Source: Ceratopteris richardii (taxonomy: Eukaryota; Streptophyta; Polypodiopsida; Polypodiales; Pteridaceae). Taken from it: 64,000 nucleotides of DNA. The position numbers were made by a program, and so were the translations under genes. This document shows positions 22,831 through 32,907 of this stretch, in pieces; position 1 is the stretch's first letter; each line of letters opens with the position of its first letter. The stretch lies in the NCBI GenBank assembly GCA_020310875.1, contig CM035416.1, forward strand, positions 2,052,906 to 2,116,905. Direction: 5' to 3'. The notes under the pieces were generated by a model. The model had not been told where the DNA came from, ran no database searches, and worked only from the letters and a program-made list of their open reading frames with translations.

Positions 22831-23829
22831 CACTTAGGTGTTACGACCAAAGTCAATCTTAAGGATTACTCTCATAGAGATGTACCACCTATTCAATGGA
22901 ATCCCACCCATAGAGCCAAAGATGAGACTGAGTCTGTGCATTCCATAGGATCAGGATCCTCATGGATGCATGAAGACACTCACTTATGGATGTGCAAAGT
23001 AGCAGTAGAGGAAGAGAAGAGAGAAAAGGCCAGAGAAATAGGTGCAAACGAAACACATAGACCCATTCAAGACCCAGCCTATGCACCTGTAGTCTTTTCT
23101 GATGAGGAATTTGAACCCCATGGCTGGGCAGAAATCCTAGCAACAATGGATGTGGCCATCAATGAAGAACAATGGACACCCCACTGTGATGAGGATGGCT
23201 ATGACATTTCAGTCTTCTCCATAGAGCCAATCATGGGAGAGGCAGTTCTAGAAGAATGCGAACCTAGCCCTGATGCATTTGAGGATGCAAGTGACTCTGA
23301 TCTAAAGTCAATCATTATGGACCCACCTTTTGCATCAGATGAAGAATACTTCCATGAAGTAGAATTTCAACCCCAGAGGCATGGAGAGCTTACAAATGAT
23401 GTAAGATTAGCCACACATGTGACCCCGAAGGAAGAAGGAAAGAAGTGAAAGAAGAGAGAAGTCTCACCAGAAGAGGAAGAATCTTTGTTTGAGGTCCTAG
23501 AAAATTTTAAGAAGTATGAAATAGATGACAGGAGAGTCATTATCAGAATGCCGAAACGAGAGGCACAATCAGGAGAGGCCTATGATAATAAAGAAACCAC
23601 GAAGAAAATAGTAGTGGCCCTAGAAGAAGGAGAGGAGAGATGCACGTACATAGGCCATGACCTGACGGAAGAAGAAGAGCAGGAATTGATAGCCTTGCTA
23701 AGAGAATACAGAGATGTATTCGCTTGGAGCTACAAGGATTTGAAAGGTGTTGATCCAGACATTTGCTCACACACTATCCCCATGACCTCAGATGCTAAAC
23801 CCTCTAAGCAAAAGCCCTATACATATAAC

Positions 23830-24960
23830 GATAATTATGCTGCCAAGATTAAAGAAGAGATAGATAGACTGGTTGAAGCTGGATTTATCTATGAAATTGA
23901 GCACACTGAGTGGGTATCCCCCATCGTAGTGGTGCCCAAGAAGAATGGCAAGCTGCGTGTGTGCATTAACTTGAAGAAGGTCAATGCAGCCACAATTCGA
24001 GATAACTATCCGCTTCCCATCACAGAACATCTCTTAGAAAGAGTAGCAGGCAAGGAAGTGTACAGCTTTCTTGATGGATTTTCGGGCTACAATCAAGTAG
24101 CCATAGCTCCAAAAGATCAGCATAAGACAGCTTTTGCCACAGAGTGGGGTATATTTGCCTTTCGTGTAATGCCATTTGGGCTTACCAATGCACCAGCTAC
24201 CTTCCAGAGACTAATGTGCCATGTATTTAAGGAGTTCCTGAGGAAGAACTTAGAAGTCTATGTTGATGATCTTTGTGCTCATTCCAACATTAGACAAACC
24301 CATATTCCTGAACTCAGACAAATCTTTGACAAATGTAGAGAATATCAAGTCTGCCTAAACCCAGAAAAATGTGTTTTCATGGTCAGGCAAGGCAATATTC
24401 TAGGGCACATAGTGTCAAAGAATGGCATATCTACTGACGAATAGAAAGTAAGAGCCATAGCAGAGCTACCTAGGCCAAGGAATGTCAAGGAAGTACAAGC
24501 TTTCATGGGACAATGTGGTTACTACCGCCGGTTCATTCACATGTATGTTGTCATTGCAAAGCCTATGTACGGACTTCTGACAAACTTTGAGTGGACTGAG
24601 GAATGTGAGAATTCCTTCAATGAGCTTAAACGAAGATTATGTTCAACACCAATCTTGACCACACCAGATTGGACTAAGCCATTCCATGTTCACGTGGATG
24701 CATCCAATTATGCTATTGGGTGTGTGCTTGCTCAACCTACAGGTGAAGGTAACATGGATCTTCCAATTGCCTATGCCAGTAGACAATTGAATGCAGCTGA
24801 ACGAAATTATACGACTACTGAGAGAGAAGGCTTAGGCATGATATATGCAGTTAAGAAATTTAGACACTATTTGCTTGCAAATAAGTTTAAATTTTTTACT
24901 GATCATCAGGCATTGCTATACCTCGTGAACAAGCCATGCAATACAAGAAGATTAGTAAGA
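23830..24960 (+). other. Reverse transcriptase and RNase H domains of element A
   Basis: RT starts at the region EEIDRLVEAGFIYEIEHTEW and has VVVPKKNGKLRVCINLKKVN, FLDGFSGYNQ, FRVMPFGLTNAPATFQRLM and the catalytic YVDD at 24259-24270, all typical of Ty3/gypsy. RNase H follows, with HVDASNYAIG (24691), TTTEREGLGM and TDHQALLYL carrying the three acidic residues. A TAG at 24442 separates the RT thumb from its connection. I see no second archaeal-type RNase H of the kind found in Tat elements. Confidence 0.92.
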
Positions 24961-25116
24961 TGGTTTCTCTTACTAATGGAATATGATTTCGAGGTTGTGG
25001 TAAGGAAAGGGAGGACTCATTTGAGAGCTGATCACCTTTCTAGGCTCACATCGGGAGAAGCCCCACAAGGAGTATCAGATGACCTTCCTGATGCTTACTT
25101 GTTTAATTTGGAAGTG

Positions 25117-25860
25117 GTGCCGCAGTGGGCTAAGCCATTGGTGCCAGTATTGACATACGGGCCTAACCATCCAGTAGTAAACACACAGAATAGAGAGGTT
25201 GTGAAAGCCCAAAAGTACCACATCATGGCAGGAAGCATGTACAAGCACACAAATCAAGGAATCTTGGCTTGTTGTGTGGAAGAGGACGAGTACAATAAAT
25301 GGTTGCATTTAGCACATGTAGGTGCATTAGAGCAACACTACTCAAAGCAACGAACCTTACAGACACTAAGGAGACTCGGAGTACATTGGCCAACTATGGA
25401 AGCTGATGTCCAAAGGTTGTGCAAGGAATGCCCAATCTGTTGCACTAAACCACCTGTGGAACACGCCACTCTTTATCAAGTGTCCATAGTGCCAGATTGG
25501 AGTGAACCACTAGTATTCTTCCTGAGGACGAAAACATTCCCTCCAGACATGACTCTGGCTAGGAAAAGGAGTTTAGAACAAGAAGCCCAGGATTACTCAC
25601 TCATTGGTGATAATCTATACAAGCGTGGTAAAGATGGTTACCTGAGACTATGTGTCCATGAAAGTGAGTATCTCAAGATCTTGGACACTGCTCACCAAGG
25701 TGTAGCAGGAGGACACTTTGGACCAGATCGGGTGATCAAGGCAATACTATTTGCGGGCTTCTGGTGGCCGACCCTTCACATGGATGCACATACCTATGTG
25801 AAACGCTATGATGTCTGTCAGAGAACTCAGTACCCTATACGTAAAGATGAGATGCCACTG
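25117..25860 (+). other. Tandemly duplicated integrase N-terminal (H2C2) unit of element A
   Basis: Two units of about 124 codons follow RNase H. Unit 1 (25117-25488) runs PQWAKPLVPVL, SMYKHTNQGILACCVEEDEY, AHVGALEQHY, LGVHWPTMEADV, KECPICC. Unit 2 (25489-25860) runs PDWSEPLVFFL, NLYKRGKDGYLRLCVHESEY, AHQGVAGGHF, AGFWWPTLHMDA, KRYDVCQ. The same landmarks occur in the same order at the same spacing. Each has the H-X6/7-H and C-X2-C ligands, except that A unit 2 has Tyr for the first Cys (TAT at about 25810); C and B keep Cys. Other plant gypsy integrases that I know have one such module. Confidence 0.85.
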
Positions 25861-25879
25861 AAACCTATGATGGGTGGAC

Positions 25880-26770
25880 GTGCATTCTCTAAGTGGGGAA
25901 TAGACTTCGTAGGTCCTATTAATCCCCCAGCTAAGGGTTCCCATGCAGAATATATCATTGTTGCAACAGACTATCTAACTAAGTGGGTAGAGGTAAAAGC
26001 CACAACGAAGAACGATGCTCAAACAACAGCTAAGTTTTTATTTGAGAATGTGTTCACTAGATACGGGCTACCTATAGAGCTAGTTAGTGATAGAGGCACT
26101 CACTTCTTGAACGAAGTGATTGAAAATCTACTCCAAGAATTCTTGGTAGTTCATAAAAAATCTGCCCCCTATCACCCTCAAGCAAATGGCCAGGCTGAGA
26201 GCACCAACAAGATCTTATGCAATGTATTGACGAAATTAGTGAACAATAAACGCTCTGATTGGGACAAATAGCTACACCATGCTGTTTGGGCATACCGAGT
26301 CGCCTACAAAATGGTACTCCAAGCCACCCCCTTTCAGATGGTATTTGGCCAAAATGCCGTGCTACCTTTGGACTTCTTAATACCTACATTGAAAGTAGCA
26401 CAAGAGCACGAATGGACGGGTCATGAACTATCCTCTAGACTTTTTGACCTGGAACGATTAGGAGAAACAAGACTGAGGGCGGCTGCAGGGATATATGCAG
26501 CAAAGAAACGACAGAAGGCATACTTTGATGCCCACATTAAGGATAAAGGTTTAAAGGCAGGCGACTTAGTTCTAGTCTACACATTGAAGCAACATGCGAG
26601 GAAACTGGAGAAGAGAGGCTACGGACCCATGATCATTAACAGAATCTCAACAAGTGGAGCAGTGCAACTAGCCACATTAGAAGGCGATGTTCTTCCAAGC
26701 TACATTAGTGGGTGCAGAGTCAAGTTGTATCAGGAACCTCTCACAGAGGAAATGCTAAGTCGACTCAATA
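25880..26770 (+). other. Integrase core and C-terminal domain of element A
   Basis: DDE core: GIDFVGPINPP (first Asp at about 25903), VSDRGTHFLNE (second Asp at about 26089) and YHPQANGQAESTNK (Glu at about 26197). TAG at 26269 follows SDWDK and is followed by LHHAVWAYRVAYK in the same frame. The C-terminal region has LKAGDLVLVYTLKQHARKLE and GYGPMIINRIS, the usual small beta-barrel, then a basic coiled segment (LNTAKKRKEEEKRIREEAQ). No chromodomain is seen. Confidence 0.88.
26269..26271 (+). other. Conserved UAG inside integrase (element A)
   Basis: TAG in the context GACAAATAGCTACACCA. The same codon is TAG in C (55221-55223) and B (14574-14572, minus). The frame is open on both sides. See findings for the readthrough and master-copy explanations. 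Confidence 0.8.
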
Positions 26771-26949
26771 CTGCTAAGAAACGCAAAGAGGAAGAAAAGC
26801 GAATTCGAGAAGAAGCTCAAGCAGAAGCCCTAGAGCGTATCCGGAGAATGAAATTAAGAAGACAAGGTAGAGAGCATCCTAGGCAAGATGCATATGCAGA
26901 CCAAGGATATGACGTGGCTATGTGTGAAGTTTCCGGTGTTAGCTCACAT

Positions 26950-27320
26950 AGAATAACTGATCGATGTCCTTTCATAACCTTAGATATAGGACAAGGAAAG
27001 AGTGCAAGAACTGTAAGAGCCTTGATTGACTCAGGTGCAGCCACTAGTGCTGTTAAATTGTCTTACTGTCAAGAGTTGCAATTAACTGTCAATCCTGTGG
27101 AAGCATATCTCATAGGATTGGGAGGCGTGGAAACCCCTTGCATGGGCGAGGTGGAACTTCCCCTCTATATTCATGATGAGGCAATGACAGTTAAAGTGCT
27201 AGTATGTCAAGATGAGGACCTCACTGAACCCCTTGTCCTGGGTCAAGACTGGATTTATGACCAAGCAGTCAACTTAAACCTAAGAAGTGGACTTCTTCAG
27301 GTATGGGTGAATCAGACTAG
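26950..27320 (+). other. Protease 2 domain, downstream of integrase (element A)
   Basis: A second retropepsin-like domain of about 120 residues. Its landmarks are an N-terminal strand PFITLDIGQGK, catalytic RALIDSGAATSAV (DSG at 27028-27036), flap-like LIGLGGVETPCMGEVELPL, and PLVLGQDWIYDQAV (about 27226-27260), the hydrophobic-Gly motif of retropepsins. It is conserved in C (about 55905-56270) and recognisable in B (13890-13560). It looks more canonical than protease 1. Family placement is by motif only. Confidence 0.8.
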
Positions 27321-27589
27321 AATTACAATGGAGTTAAATAATGGATCACTCAAGGAACTAGGAAAGGCACAGACTCCTGGTCCCTCCAAGGGTACACATG
27401 AAGTTGACCATGTTGTTCTTGTCCAAGGCTATGTGATACAGAAGAACGAAGATCTCAAAGAAGGAGCCAGAACCACAATGGAACTCCCTTCTTTTCCAAA
27501 GGCCAGAAGGAGGCAGCAACTAAGGGCAGATCAATCACTCAAGATTCTCCAGGCGAGAGACCAAAAGAACGCGCGAAGCAGAACAACTC

Positions 27590-28074
27590 AGCTAATGAAA
27601 CAAATGTGGGTGCGGAAAGACGAGCTGCCGGCCGTAACTAAGCTGCAACAACGGTCTAAACTCCCTATTAGTAATCAACGACTTGATGCTAATAAGAGGA
27701 CTCCTAAAACCTCTGTTGAGAAAATAAAATCTATTTGGGTACCCAAGAAGTCGATGAAGGCTGACCCACAATCAAGACAAATTTGGGTGCCTAAGGCTTG
27801 CTTGCGGGCTCAACTAACCCCACACAATTCACATCATACACGACAGGGTTCACTCGGTCAAGCAGTCGCGACCCACTCTTGTCTGATACACTCGAACACA
27901 CTGCCACCTAGAAGCATGCACAGACTCACTCGTAGATGGGTCCCAGTGACACAACTACTCCCAGCAGAATTACTCATGCAACCCTCCCGAATCTCCACAA
28001 AACCAAGACCAAAAGCCATCCATGGTGTTTGGCAACCTAAGACTTGTAATAAACCCCCCGACCCCAATCTGTGA
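27590..28074 (+). other. C-terminal tail of pol with W-V-P-K-like repeats (element A)
   Basis: Basic, low-complexity tail with five spaced tryptophan motifs: QMWVRKDE, SIWVPKKS, QIWVPKAC, RRWVPVTQ and GVWQPKTC, ending NKPPDP. C has QVWARKGE, SIWVPKRS, QIWVPKAC and CKWVPKKP at matching places, with the fifth as IRQPKSC. B keeps RQIWVPK and RKWI. The linkers between motifs vary more than the motifs. Role unknown; nucleic-acid or Gag contact is a guess. Confidence 0.7.
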
Positions 28075-28303
28075 ATTCATCTCCACTTACTAACTGCATT
28101 AGTCAGACAGTGCATCTTTCCATCTAGCTCCTAGGACTATCCAGGCATTAACTACACACACTGTCATCGTGCACTTACTAACCACTGACTCATCATCTAC
28201 CTCATGTTAATGTTGTAACGGGGACAACAACGGGTTTATTCTGTCCATTACAATGTTAACACATGGTTCTATATTCTCACAGAACCAACAAGCAAGCAGT
28301 GCC
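28075..28303 (+). promoter_or_regulatory. Pol-ORF3 spacer with probable splice acceptor (element A)
   Basis: Non-coding spacer of about 230 bp. It contains CTCATGTTAATGTTGT, a small hairpin GTTGTAACGGGGACAAC, and CTATATTCTCACAG ending at 28282, a good acceptor 21 bp before the ORF3 ATG. In C the same place reads CTATATTCTCATAG ending at 57243, so the AG survives although the base before it differs. This fits expression of ORF3 from a spliced RNA using the leader donor. Confidence 0.55.
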
Positions 28304-31300
28304 ATGGCGGAAGTCGGAGGTTCCAATTCTCACGCCGGATCCAACGCACAGATTGTGGATATAGAAACACTCCTCCTCGAACCACATCTCACCGAAAGGC
28401 CGCAAGAACTTCAAGCTGTGCATGTACTCCCAGTTCAGGATCCTCCCCAGGGGCACACCTCTCAAGTGGGCAAACACGCTCATTGGTTCAGTGATGTTGC
28501 AGGACCATTGGGTGATGGAACCTATTTTTGGGAAGCTGAATTGGAATTTAATGGTAAATGGGGACGCTACCATTTTTTCACGCGCGAGTTTGAGAGCTAT
28601 CAGAATGCCGAAGTAATGCGTTCAGTATGGACCAAAGCTGGCTTGGACAGTTATTTCAGGGCCCACTTACCAAAGCCGGATTTCTTGCGTTGTTCTTATC
28701 TTATCAGTACCATCACTCAGAGCAAGGCCAAGGGAGGCGACAACACATTTGTGTTACCCTCACTCTTGCCGGGCCACGAACTTAAAAGATTCAAACTGAC
28801 CCTCAATCTGGTACGAGAAGCATTGGGCATGTATGGTATGCACATTCCTACTGAAAAGGAAACAATGGTTCCAGGCAGAATGAAACATAAAGATCTCAAT
28901 AAGCTGAAGGATATGGTAGCAATGACACCGACCATCGCTCTTCACCTACGGACCGTCATGCAGCATTTTGCTTTCCCCGCCCAGGAAAGATTCACCATGC
29001 CCCCAAAGAAGATATGGTTTAGCTTGTATTTGGCAGAGACAGAAAGCCTCCCTATCAATGTACCACATTGGATCATAGATCAGATTCACCTAGCCCATCA
29101 ACGGTGGAACAAGAAGCAGAAAAATGTGCTTCACGGATGTTGTGCTCTAACCAAGATAATCTATCGATGTCTAGCCTATGACGTGCCTATTCAGCGGGCA
29201 CTCGTATGGTCCCGGGCCCAGGAATTCCAGAGAAGGCTATCAGCAGCAGGTCCTCCATCAAAGAAGATGAGAGGGGGAGTCCAATTACTCTGCGCTCAAC
29301 CAAGGGGAGCCACCACTACACCAGAAATTACCCCTCCCCAGACACGACGCATTAGACCATTCACCATTCGGCTACCAAGACCAAGTACAGAGGGACCCAA
29401 TCTGGTGTTTCCACCCATCCCATCGGACTTGGAATTTCCACAGAGCTTTACTCTCAATGATCTCACTGATGAAGAAGTGGCTAGACTAATCTACGACTCT
29501 AATCTCGAAACGGAAACAGAGCGAGCTCAGGAACCACAACCCCATACAACAACATCAGCCCCCACCCGACCACAAGTGGTAGAAGTCGACGTAGATGAAC
29601 AAGAGACCGAACAAGAGGAAGAAGCCTACGAAGAACAAGAGTATGATGAACTTTCAGAGTTAGCAAGTACCCCTGCGTATTCGGCACAAATAAAAAGACT
29701 ATATCGAACCATGCAGCTAGTTCAAGAACAACATAAAATGTCACTTGAAGCAGGCAAGAAACTCATGAACCAATTGCTGGCGGAGGAAGGCGTGGATGAC
29801 ATGTTCATCGAGTCCACAAACCTACACGCCGATGCAATAGGATTGGATGAGGCCATTCATGAGGCAATGGCCTACATTCACCGATTTGAGAAAAGAGTTT
29901 CCGCCCGTCCCATGAGGTCCGGGAAACAAATTCATATCAACGTATCAGCACCAGGAGATACAACGCAAGCAGACGAACAACAGGAAGCACCACTGTCACC
30001 ACCCTCCCCACATCTCACTACACAACTCACTCCACCACATGACACTATCACCACCACGTCCACTACCACCACAATCATCATGGGAATTCCACTCTCTCCG
30101 GGAATCCAATTCGGGGGAGTCACCATGCCCACTTTCACCACTCTCTTCACTAACGTCACATCCACCCCACCCACGATCCCCATCTACACGGTCACTCAAA
30201 CATTTGACACTATGGAAACATCTCCTGCCACTGCACCGCTCCCTCCCCCCATGCCACCTCCATCTCCCATACCCCCTCCACCCACATCTCCACTTGCATC
30301 CACATCATTCACAACTCCCTTTCCCGCCCCCATTCCCCCTACATCTTCACCCCTCCCTGCATCATTTAATGTAAATAGTATATTTCTAGCATTAAATCAA
30401 TGTGTATATCAGCTTCAGAATGAGTACAGAGCTCTGGACGGCCGGTATGAACAACTGACAACAAATCACCAGAACTTACAAAGGCAATTTAAAATTCTTG
30501 AAGAGGAAAATGCTGATGTAAATCAACGTTATACAACGCTTGAGAAGGCTCACCAAACACTACTAGAGGCACCCCAACCATCGAAAGAATCAGGCGTCAA
30601 ACAATTAGAAGCCCTGCTCGAAGTATACCAGGCCGATAACCTACGAGTCAGACGTAACTTGGCACTACTCAGGAAACATATGGCCACAGCACTTGAAGAG
30701 AACAAGAGACTGCAGAAACAAAATGAAGAGAATCTGGAAGCGGCAATGGAAGGCTCTCCCCACGAGATAGATCCAGAGTAGTTCAAAGCAGTTCCCTTGG
30801 AGACGATGAAAACCATTTTGGAAAGCTACGCAGATCTTCTGGAAGCCCATGATGACTTGGAAATAGAACGTGACACACTACTGAGTAGACTTAAGGAACA
30901 GGAAGAACAACCGAAGAGTGTCCCATCAACCTCTACCTCAGACGAGGTAAAGGCCTTAACTGAGCAGGTGGCACAATTACAAAAGAGGTTACTGACATAC
31001 GAGAGACAGCCCTCTCCAGTAGTAGAACCAGAGCCAGAAGAGTTGGTCCCTATTGAGGTAGATGATTCGTACGAAGAACCGTATATTCCTATGCCGATGC
31101 CAGGAGGGCAACGAACCTCAGAGGGACTAGACACCTTGGAAGTGGAAGCACCCGAGTGGCTTCAGACACTGGAAAGGACAGCGAACACCCACGAAGAACG
31201 GGCGGCCATTCAGATCCAATCACTAGGGAACCTAGAAGAAACTGTCATAAAGTCAGAATATTTCAGAAGCATGTCTCATCGTAGATGGATCGGCACCAAT

Positions 31301-32317
31301 AATGACCAATATGTGCCATACTGCATACTTTTGGCCGATTACAACGCCGAAATTCAATGACGATGCGGCAAGCCTCCCACATTTGCTACACAATTTGGTC
31401 CAGATGATATACCGGAAAGTGCTAAGCGTGGGTCCATCCATCAACCCACCTGGAGGATCAAGCTTTTGGAAACATATCCTGAAATGGTCCGAACCTGGAA
31501 TAATATGCCGTTTATTAAATATAATCCTTGTTACGTTCCAGTTCTTCGAAGACGCACCTGGCCTGAATTCACTATTGCCGTCAGAGACATCAAAGCCTGC
31601 GCAAAATGGTTAAATTACGTTTATCTAGCACCTCCATGAGGACCCCCCACGATGAACTACATGATTTCTACAATCCGTCACTAGAGCATTCGGCTACGCA
31701 ATAATCCCGATGTGATGGCCCAGATGTGTATGAAAATATTTGAATTAATGCTGATCACTTTCAGGACGTTTAAGAACATTAAGGACCCCCACTTCTCAGG
31801 AGCAGGCTTTGTGACAGGAAACCAGGATCTAGTGTACGATATGAGTACCACCCCATGAATTGAAGTAATATATGCTTGGCACGCCAGAATCAAGTACCTC
31901 CCAGCCTGCTTTAAACAGACATTTGAGGAGATGTTCATCACAGGATTCTGGGAATATCACTCCGAAATCTTTATACCCAGACCATCACATCTCCTCCAAT
32001 TATTTGCTGTGGAGAGAACTATTCACTCAGAACAATTGAGGGTGCCTCATCCGGATGTTCTCGGACCTGTGAATTGGGATGATTTGCTCACAGATCTAGC
32101 ACGCGGCTTACGACTCGAAGAACGCCATCTAGCCTCCGATGTCGTCCAATATTATGTTCAAAAATCCTCTAGACAAGGGTCTGTCAGGGGCGACAGACGC
32201 GAGAGTGGGGGGGGTGTTGGCAGCAATCAGGGAACCGAAGGAGCCACAAGACGAAGAGAGTCAGAGCGAAGGGACAGCACAAGCAGACATGGCAGTCAAA
32301 GAAGATCTGGCAAGTAG
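28304..32317 (+). pseudogene. Element A ORF3, large accessory protein of unknown function, five stops
   Basis: One frame of about 1,337 codons from ATG 28304 to TAG at 32315, with stops at 30779, 31358, 31637, 31682 and 31856 but no frameshift. N-terminal globular domain, about 380 residues: HWFSDVAGPLGDGTYFWEAE, WGRYHFFTREFESYQ, HIPTEKETMV, MTPTIALHLRTVMQHFAFPA, WIIDQIHLAHQRW. Then an acidic region (about 29480-29650), a Pro/Thr/Ser-rich region (29980-30370), a long coiled coil (30400-31010) and a C-terminal domain (31140-32150: LNYVYLAP, AWHARIKYLPACFKQTFEEM, IFIPRPSHLLQL). The end crosses the polypurine tract into the LTR. I see no signal peptide or membrane span, so it does not look like an envelope. 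Family unrecognised. Conserved in C, E and F. Confidence 0.85.
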
Positions 32318-32907
32318 GCCACCTAAATTTTTCAGACATCAAGGAGTTGACACACAAGAAGAAAGAGCAAGTAGGGAGCTCAAAGAGGTGTATGACAAAT
32401 CAACAGAGAAAATCCCTACACAAATAGTGATTTTCATCACTAAAAACCATTGTAAATATCATTTCGTATTTTTGTAGCTCCATTTTGCGCAAGCCAAGGA
32501 GTCCTTGAGCTTGAGGAGCTTTAGAAGTATCTACCTGCCAATTTTCATATTTTTTAGATCTCGTTTGAGCCCTCTAATAAGCCCTAGAACCTAATTTTTA
32601 ACTAGGCCGGACACTAGGTCTAAACAGGGCCAAAGCTAGTCAAAAACTATAAAAGGAGCTAGAGAGCTCATTTCTGAGGTTGGATTGTAATTGAAATGAA
32701 CTTGTAAGAGCTTTTTGAAAGTAATCTAAGAACTCCATTGCTTCTCACTCTTTGTCTTGCCGTGTGTGCACGTGTGTGTGTATGTGTGTGCATGTTTGTG
32801 TGCTTCTCACTCACGCACTTGTGCCGCCACTTGCTCGAGGTCTTCATACCATCCTCACGTCTTCCCGGATTGACATTAAAGGAGGTGCTACTCATCACTG
32901 AGCTACA
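32215..32907 (+). repeat. Element A 3' LTR
   Basis: 693 bp partner of 16192-16882, starting TGTTGGCAGC right after the polypurine tract AGTGGGGGGGG (32204-32214) and ending GAGCTACA. The few differences, including a 2-bp change in the TG run, indicate a fairly recent insertion. The sequence beyond (32908 on) is minus-strand protease of element B. Confidence 0.93.

Larger units (their letters stand above)
18664..28074 (+). pseudogene. Element A gag-pol (Ty3/gypsy polyprotein), four in-frame stops
   Basis: One frame of about 3,136 codons runs without a frameshift from the ATG at 18664 to TGA at 28072. It is interrupted only by stops at 21043 (TGA, CGA in C), 23446 (TGA), 24442 (TAG, GAG in C) and 26269 (TAG, shared with B and C). 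In order: unrecognised gag N-terminal domain, retrotransposon gag capsid (about 19690-20200), three zinc knuckles of CX2CX3HX4C type (20335, 20927, 21016), a Lys/Arg-rich helix and Pro-rich linker (21230-21460), protease 1, RT, RNase H, duplicated integrase zinc module, integrase core and C-terminal domain, protease 2 and W-repeat tail. The ATG start MNLRSGRHL is the same in C. Gag and pol appear to be a single polyprotein rather than two frames. Confidence 0.92.

Noticed and set aside
24505..24960. Second (archaeal-type) RNase H as in Tat/Ogre elements
   Set aside because: Only one RNase H is present; the sequence after it is the first integrase zinc unit.
26480..26900. Chromodomain at the integrase end
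   Set aside because: The region is a small beta-barrel followed by a basic helix and then protease 2; no chromodomain aromatic residues are visible.
28304..32317. ORF3 as a retroviral-type envelope gene
   Set aside because: Position and probable splicing fit, but I see no signal peptide, membrane span or fusion-like segment; the protein is acidic, Pro-rich and coiled-coil.
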